Assembly (NCBI GenBank): GCA_030446955.1 | Contig: JAUJMG010000104.1 | Span: 1 to 11,617 of the forward strand | From: Thermomicrobiales bacterium | Lineage (GTDB): Bacteria; Chloroflexota; Chloroflexia; Thermomicrobiales; UBA6265 | Direction: 5' to 3' | Length of the DNA stretch: 11,617 nucleotides | Shown here: positions 8,820-11,617 of the stretch, piece by piece | How positions within the stretch are numbered: position 1 is the first letter of the stretch | How the letters are laid out: each line of letters starts with the position of its first letter | Notes under the pieces: generated by a model | What the model saw: only the letters and a program-made list of their open reading frames with translations | Told to the model about the DNA's origin: nothing | Database searches by the model: none | Position numbers and translations under genes: made by a program

Positions 8820-8865
8820 GTCCTCGGAAGGGTCGCCTGCTGCACAGAGCGGCCCTTCCGAGGAC
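8820..8865 (+). terminator. Long hairpin after the coiled-coil gene
   Basis: A perfect 13-bp stem GTCCTCGGAAGGG (8820-8832) and its complement (8853-8865) enclose a 20-base loop, 25 bases after the stop at 8795. No T-run follows. It most likely ends or protects the plus-strand transcript and lies next to a second hairpin that faces the convergent gene. Confidence 0.6.
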
Positions 8866-8882
8866 AAGACCAAACGCCAAAA

Positions 8883-8904
8883 GACCGGGGCGTTCGCCCC
8901 GGTC
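8883..8904 (-). terminator. Terminator of the small surface-protein gene (minus strand)
   Basis: GACCGGGG (8883-8890) and CCCCGGTC (8897-8904) form an 8-bp GC stem, extendable by CG/CG. On the minus strand the stem is followed directly by TTTTGG and then a further T-rich tract. It lies 49 bases past the minus-strand stop at 8953, so it is a good intrinsic terminator for that gene. It may also stop plus-strand readthrough. Confidence 0.75.
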
Positions 8905-8952
8905 CCTTAGCCTTCATGGGAGTGTCCGGCGAGTCGTGGCCGGTCGGAACGA

Positions 8953-9330
8953 TCAGATGGTAGGGCGGTGACGGGCGACCGCGAGGGCCAGCAGGACCAG
9001 GCTGCTCGCGAGGAGTGCGAACAGCGCGGCCTCGCCGGGAAGAGCCACCGTGACGGCCATGCCCGCACCGGCTCGCGGGAGGGCGGTGACCGCGGCAACC
9101 TCGGTCCCCTTGAGCCCGGTGGTCCCGGCCAGTGCTGCCGCCGGCTCCCCAGAGCGGATGGTCAACTCGCCGCTGGAATCCGCACCGAACGAGGAGGAGG
9201 TGCTGTGGCCGGCCCCAATCTCGGGGGCGCTCTGTGCCGCACGGGCAGCCGACGCGGTCAGGACCAGCGCGAGCGCCGCGACGGCAAGGGGCAGAAAGCG
9301 CATGGGGCGTAGGGTCCGTCCAGGGTTCAC
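8953..9330 (-). CDS. Small secreted protein with degenerate LPXTG-type sorting tail
   Basis: A 125-residue protein with no domain I recognise. It has a signal peptide (about 11-32, RFLPLAVAALALVLTASAARA), a short Ser/Thr/Ala/Gly-rich middle (33-80), then LPRAGAG (84-90), a hydrophobic helix (about 101-119) and a basic tail ARHRPTI. That order of motif, linker, helix and positive tail is the layout of a sortase sorting signal, but the core is LPRAG, with Ala where LPXTG has Thr. The flanking ALPxxGAG matches the neighbouring LPSTG protein. Start: the GTG at 9330, with AGGAG six bases upstream; ATG at 9303 is a possible shorter start. An ATG at 9357 lies upstream of the ribosome-binding site and is unlikely. 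It could instead be a simple two-helix membrane protein. Function unknown. Confidence 0.72.
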   Translation of the reverse strand: MNPGRTLRPMRFLPLAVAALALVLTASAARAAQSAPEIGAGHSTSSSFGADSSGELTIRSGEPAAALAGTTGLKGTEVAAVTALPRAGAGMAVTVALPGEAALFALLASSLVLLALAVARHRPTI

Positions 9331-9341
9331 CGTGATCTCCT
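9328..9341 (-). promoter_or_regulatory. Ribosome-binding site and GTG start of the small surface protein
   Basis: On the minus strand this reads AGGAG, ATCACG, GTG. The same 14 bases, with one difference, precede the other surface-protein gene (10814-10827). This fixes the GTG start here in preference to the upstream ATG at 9357. Confidence 0.7.
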
Positions 9342-9432
9342 CCTCGCCGGCGGTCATCGTCTCTTGATGGCCCCGCGCCTCTGCGGTGCCTGAGGTGGCC
9401 GGCGGATTTCTCTAGTGAATCCACTTTAGGGG

Positions 9433-9511
9433 ACGTGAAGCAAGCAAACATCCGCAGAACGACGTATTCCGGATGCTTAAGCGATCTACGTTCTACCTAC
9501 GTAGGACGTAG
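9433..9511 (-). promoter_or_regulatory. Cluster of ACGT cores upstream of the small surface protein
   Basis: Five ACGT cores lie at 9433-9436, 9462-9465, 9488-9491, 9499-9502 and 9506-9509. The last three belong to CTACGT, the 10-bp palindrome CCTACGTAGG (9496-9505) and ACGTAG (9506-9511). The patch is AT-richer than the surrounding genes. Repeated, partly palindromic sites before a start suggest a multi-site binding region for a dimeric regulator. I see no clear -35/-10 pair here. Confidence 0.45.
9449..9480 (-). promoter_or_regulatory. Shared upstream element, copy 1
   Basis: Read on the plus strand, this contains CATC, GC, GA, then CGACGTA-T-TCCG, a 3-base gap, and GCTTAA. The copy at 10927-10957 matches at about 25 aligned positions, with one base of difference in spacer length. 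It lies 119 bases upstream of the GTG at 9330, almost the same distance as the other copy. This fits a shared promoter or regulator site for the two surface-protein genes. Confidence 0.55.
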
Positions 9512-9543
9512 TCCCATCCTTAAACCTACCGAGGAGAAACGGA

Positions 9544-9572
9544 CGCCCGCGTCGCAAGCTGCGACGCGGGCG
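9544..9572 (-). terminator. Terminator of the LPSTG surface-protein gene (minus strand)
   Basis: A perfect 13-bp GC-rich stem (9544-9556 with 9560-9572) closes on a 3-base loop. On the minus strand it is followed by TCCGTTTCTCC, moderately T-rich. It lies 56 bases after the stop at 9629, so the two minus-strand surface genes are probably separate transcripts. Confidence 0.75.
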
Positions 9573-9628
9573 CTGGTGATGGGGAGTCAAGGTTCCCCTG
9601 TCTCTGGAGAGGATTTGGAAAGATCCGG

Positions 9629-10816
9629 TTAGGCGCGGTTCCGTAAGCGGGCGACCGAGATCAGACCTCCGGCGGTCATCGCCACGGCCAGGGCCGCCAG
9701 GAGGAAGAAGGGCATCTCCCCGTCATCGTTCAAGTCAGCCGCGCCGGCGCCAGTGCTCGGCAGGGCCTTGACCGGCTGGGCCACTGTAGGAGCCTTCGTG
9801 TCGTCATCCTTGGGCTCCTCGGTGTCGTCGCCGGCATCGGCCGGGATGTTGTACCAGTCACAGGTCACCTCGTTGCCGAGGCCGAGGTCGATGCCGACCG
9901 TGGCCGCGTCGGGGCGACGGATCTGCATCGGCTCCGGCGCGCCGGGCTGAGCGCAAAAGACCTGGGAGGCGGCGAGATCGCCTGTGTCGTGCTCAGTGAT
10001 CGTGTAAGAGCCCTCACCGAGGCCGTCGAAGCTGACCACGCCGTTCGCGTCGGTCTCGCCTGACATCCCGAACTCGCTGGCATCAAGGCCGATGGTGAAC
10101 TCGATACCAGCTGTTGCGTCGCAGTCGCCAGCGAAGTCGTTGCCCTCGTACCCGGCGGGGCAGGTCAGCTTGTTGATGGTGACGCTGTTCTCCGTCTCCG
10201 GTCCGGTGGGGATCGATGCCGGGTCGAGCGGGTCGGAGCCGAAGTGCACTTCACCCAGATCGAAGTACCCGTCTCCGTCGGTGTCATGGTTGTTCGGGTC
10301 GGTGCCCAGCTCGGCTTCCTCGGCGTCGGTGAGGCCGTCGCTGTCGCTGTCGGTGTCCGGATCGGTGGTGGAGTCGTCCTGAACCAGGGTGAGGGCCAGG
10401 AGCGCGTTCGGATTGGCCTCGTCGATGACGACCGACCAGCCGATCTCGGTGCCGCCGAGGCTGCCGACCACGTTGTCGAGGTGGTAGCCAGCCGGCGGAG
10501 TGTAGGCGCCGGTCTGGAGGAAGTAGGTGCCGAAGGGCAGCGGCTCCTCCTCGCCCCAGACCCAGCTGACGCCGTGGATGCTGGCCGCCTCGGTGCTCAG
10601 CTCGACCGGACCGGCGAAGGTGATCGGGCCGTTCTGGCTGCCGGCGTCCTGACACTCGGCGTAGGGATCGGTTGTCGGCTGGCTACAGAGCCAGTTCGTG
10701 AGGGCGATGGTGCCGCCGGTGGCTCCACCCCCCTGCGCGCCAGCCCCGTTGGGCACCGCGGCGAGCAGCATGGCGAAGAGCGCGAACGCGAAGGTCGCGA
10801 TGCGTCGGGTCAACAC
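9629..10816 (-). CDS. LPXTG-anchored surface protein with Ca-binding repeats and SpaA/CnaB-like domain
   Basis: A 395-residue secreted protein, probably sortase-anchored. Signal peptide 1-28 (ends NGAGAQ). Residues about 35-145 form a region with C44 and C55 and a 'PFGTYFLQTGAYTPPAGY' stretch, perhaps a degenerate beta domain. Residues 152-196 are two acidic, TSP3-like repeats (DTDSDSDGLTDAEEAELGTDP, then DTDGDGYFDLGEVHFGSDP), which bind Ca in related proteins. Residues 211-325 resemble a SpaA/CnaB prealbumin-like domain: K216 in VTINK, E275 in YTITE and N323 in DWYN could form an intramolecular isopeptide bond; C219, C232, C288 and C319 could form disulfides. An acidic stalk (327-345) leads to LPSTG (352-356), a helix (about 370-388) and the tail ARLRNRA. 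GTG at 10816 is chosen because AAAGGAG lies 6 bases upstream; the ATG at 10849 precedes that site. No sortase gene is in the window. Role may be surface adhesion or a shaft; not shown. Confidence 0.85.
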   Translation of the reverse strand: MLTRRIATFAFALFAMLLAAVPNGAGAQGGGATGGTIALTNWLCSQPTTDPYAECQDAGSQNGPITFAGPVELSTEAASIHGVSWVWGEEEPLPFGTYFLQTGAYTPPAGYHLDNVVGSLGGTEIGWSVVIDEANPNALLALTLVQDDSTTDPDTDSDSDGLTDAEEAELGTDPNNHDTDGDGYFDLGEVHFGSDPLDPASIPTGPETENSVTINKLTCPAGYEGNDFAGDCDATAGIEFTIGLDASEFGMSGETDANGVVSFDGLGEGSYTITEHDTGDLAASQVFCAQPGAPEPMQIRRPDAATVGIDLGLGNEVTCDWYNIPADAGDDTEEPKDDDTKAPTVAQPVKALPSTGAGAADLNDDGEMPFFLLAALAVAMTAGGLISVARLRNRA

Positions 10817-10829
10817 GGTGATCTCCTTT
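10814..10829 (-). promoter_or_regulatory. Ribosome-binding site and GTG start of the LPSTG protein
   Basis: On the minus strand this reads AAAGGAG, ATCACC, GTG. It differs at one base from the 14-base context before the small surface protein (9328-9341). It decides the GTG start over the ATG at 10849. Confidence 0.7.
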
Positions 10830-10926
10830 GAACTCCTGGGTGACGGCACATCAGGTGGCCCCCCTCATTTGCGAGGTCGTGGCACTCGCCACACGTACGA
10901 GGGTAGGGCAGACCAGGGAACGCCCC

Positions 10927-10957
10927 CATCGGCCGATCGACGTAATCCGCCGCTTAA
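10927..10957 (-). promoter_or_regulatory. Shared upstream element, copy 2
   Basis: On the plus strand it contains CATC, GC, GA, then CGACGTA-A-TCCG, a 2-base gap, and GCTTAA, matching the copy at 9449-9480. It lies 111 bases upstream of the GTG at 10816. A further CTTAAG occurs at 10974-10979. The gap 10817-11004 between the LPSTG gene and the transporter otherwise holds no gene. Confidence 0.55.
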
Positions 10958-11004
10958 TGCCGCACGGGGGGATACTTAAGGGGTAAGGTGCCGAGCGGCG
11001 GGGA

Positions 11005-11617
11005 TTAGGCCCCCTCGGCGGGGACGGGGCGGGCGAGACCGGCCGGTTCTCGCGGGGGTGCCACGCTCCCGGCCAGGGCAGCGATGAAAGCGCCCATCAC
11101 GACGACGAGACCGAGCGCGATCCCCAGGGAGGAGACCTCAGCCAGCAGCCCGATGGCCGGGGGCCCGACCAAGAACCCGGTGTAGCCGACCGTCGAGACG
11201 GCGGCGATGGCCGGACCGGGGGCCAGGCGCGGGATCCGCCCGGCAGCGCTGAAGACTACCGGCACGATACCCGACAGCCCGGCGCCGACGCCGCCAAACC
11301 CAACAATCGCGGCGGCCGGGTGCTCTATCAGGAGCGCCAGCGCGAGCGAGACGGCCACCAGCACCCCGCCCCAGCGGGCCAGCGCAACGGGTCCCCAGTG
11401 TGCCGCGAGTCGGTCCCCGATCAGGCGACCGAAAGCCATCGTGAGGGAGAAAGCGGCAAAGCCAGCCGCCGCCAGTCCCGGCCCCGTGCCCAACGAGCCG
11501 TCCAGGTAGACCGCGCTCCAGTCGGCCATCGCGCCCTCGCCAAGCAGGCAGCAGAACGCCAAGATTCCCAGGCCGACCAGGCGACGGGAAGGGCGGGCAA
11601 ACGTCGGCCCGGCGCCG
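11005..11617 (-). CDS. MFS transporter, C-terminal half (cut by window edge)
   Basis: The frame is open to the window edge, so the start lies outside; about 203 C-terminal residues are seen. The sequence LLGEGAMADWSAVYL is typical of the YbjJ-like branch of the major facilitator superfamily, near the beginning of the second six-helix bundle. GRLIGDRLAAHWG is the conserved cytoplasmic loop (motif-A type) between two helices. Roughly five to six hydrophobic segments follow, with the Gly/Ala-rich helices usual for this family (for example AIVGFGGVGAGLSGIVPVVF), and a short hydrophilic tail ending PVPAEGA. It would act in the cytoplasmic membrane as a proton-linked exporter or importer; the substrate is unknown. 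A TTG at 11562 is not a likely start because it falls inside a membrane segment. It ends 188 bases before the start of the next minus-strand gene and is not obviously linked to it in function. Confidence 0.85.
   Translation of the reverse strand, partial: GAGPTFARPSRRLVGLGILAFCCLLGEGAMADWSAVYLDGSLGTGPGLAAAGFAAFSLTMAFGRLIGDRLAAHWGPVALARWGGVLVAVSLALALLIEHPAAAIVGFGGVGAGLSGIVPVVFSAAGRIPRLAPGPAIAAVSTVGYTGFLVGPPAIGLLAEVSSLGIALGLVVVMGAFIAALAGSVAPPREPAGLARPVPAEGA

Noticed and set aside
8804..9451. 215-codon minus-strand frame
   Set aside because: It runs through both terminator hairpins and overlaps the signal-peptide protein in another frame. Composition is Arg/Gly/Pro-rich noise.
10947..11001. 8-bp inverted repeat CCGCCGCT/AGCGGCGG after the MFS gene
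   Set aside because: The arms are 39 bases apart, GC-only in character and without a T-run; weak as a terminator, and one arm is better explained as part of the shared element.

Overview
The window is GC-rich, gene-dense bacterial DNA. High G+C, a ClpX of ordinary bacterial type, sugar ABC/oxidoreductase genes and LPXTG-anchored surface proteins with a 'LPSTGAG' style signal together suggest a Chloroflexota bacterium of the Thermomicrobia/Sphaerobacter kind. An actinobacterium is the main alternative. This is inference from protein style, not from a marker gene.

Layout. (1) 6-1265 (+): clpX, the unfoldase of the ClpXP protease, closed by a strong hairpin terminator. (2) 1498-8509 (+): a carbohydrate uptake and oxidation cluster. 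In order it holds a TIM-barrel sugar isomerase/epimerase-like protein, a Gfo/Idh/MocA oxidoreductase, a Tat-type substrate-binding protein, two MalF/MalG-type permeases with a 4-base overlap, and a second, different Gfo/Idh/MocA oxidoreductase carrying a small Cys cluster. No ABC ATPase is present, so the importer must use one encoded elsewhere. The substrate cannot be read from the sequence. One isomerase-like protein plus two dehydrogenases recalls routes that oxidise a sugar, rearrange or eliminate, and then reduce it again (for example keto-sugar intermediates). (3) 8574-8795 (+): a 73-residue protein ending in three near-perfect heptads, followed by back-to-back hairpins that separate it from convergent minus-strand genes.

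(4) 8953-10816 (-): two cell-surface genes. The distal one (395 aa) has a signal peptide, two acidic Ca-binding type repeats, a Cys-containing SpaA/CnaB-like beta domain and a full LPSTG sortase signal. The other (125 aa) is a tiny secreted protein whose tail looks like the same sorting signal with a degenerate LPRAG core. They do not form one operon, since a terminator lies between them. However, each has the same ribosome-binding/GTG start context and the same roughly 31-base element about 110-120 bases upstream of its start, which points to co-regulation. This pair is the most unusual part of the window. (5) 11005-11617 (-): the C-terminal half of an MFS transporter, cut by the window edge.

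No tRNA, rRNA, CRISPR array, insertion sequence or phage gene was seen.
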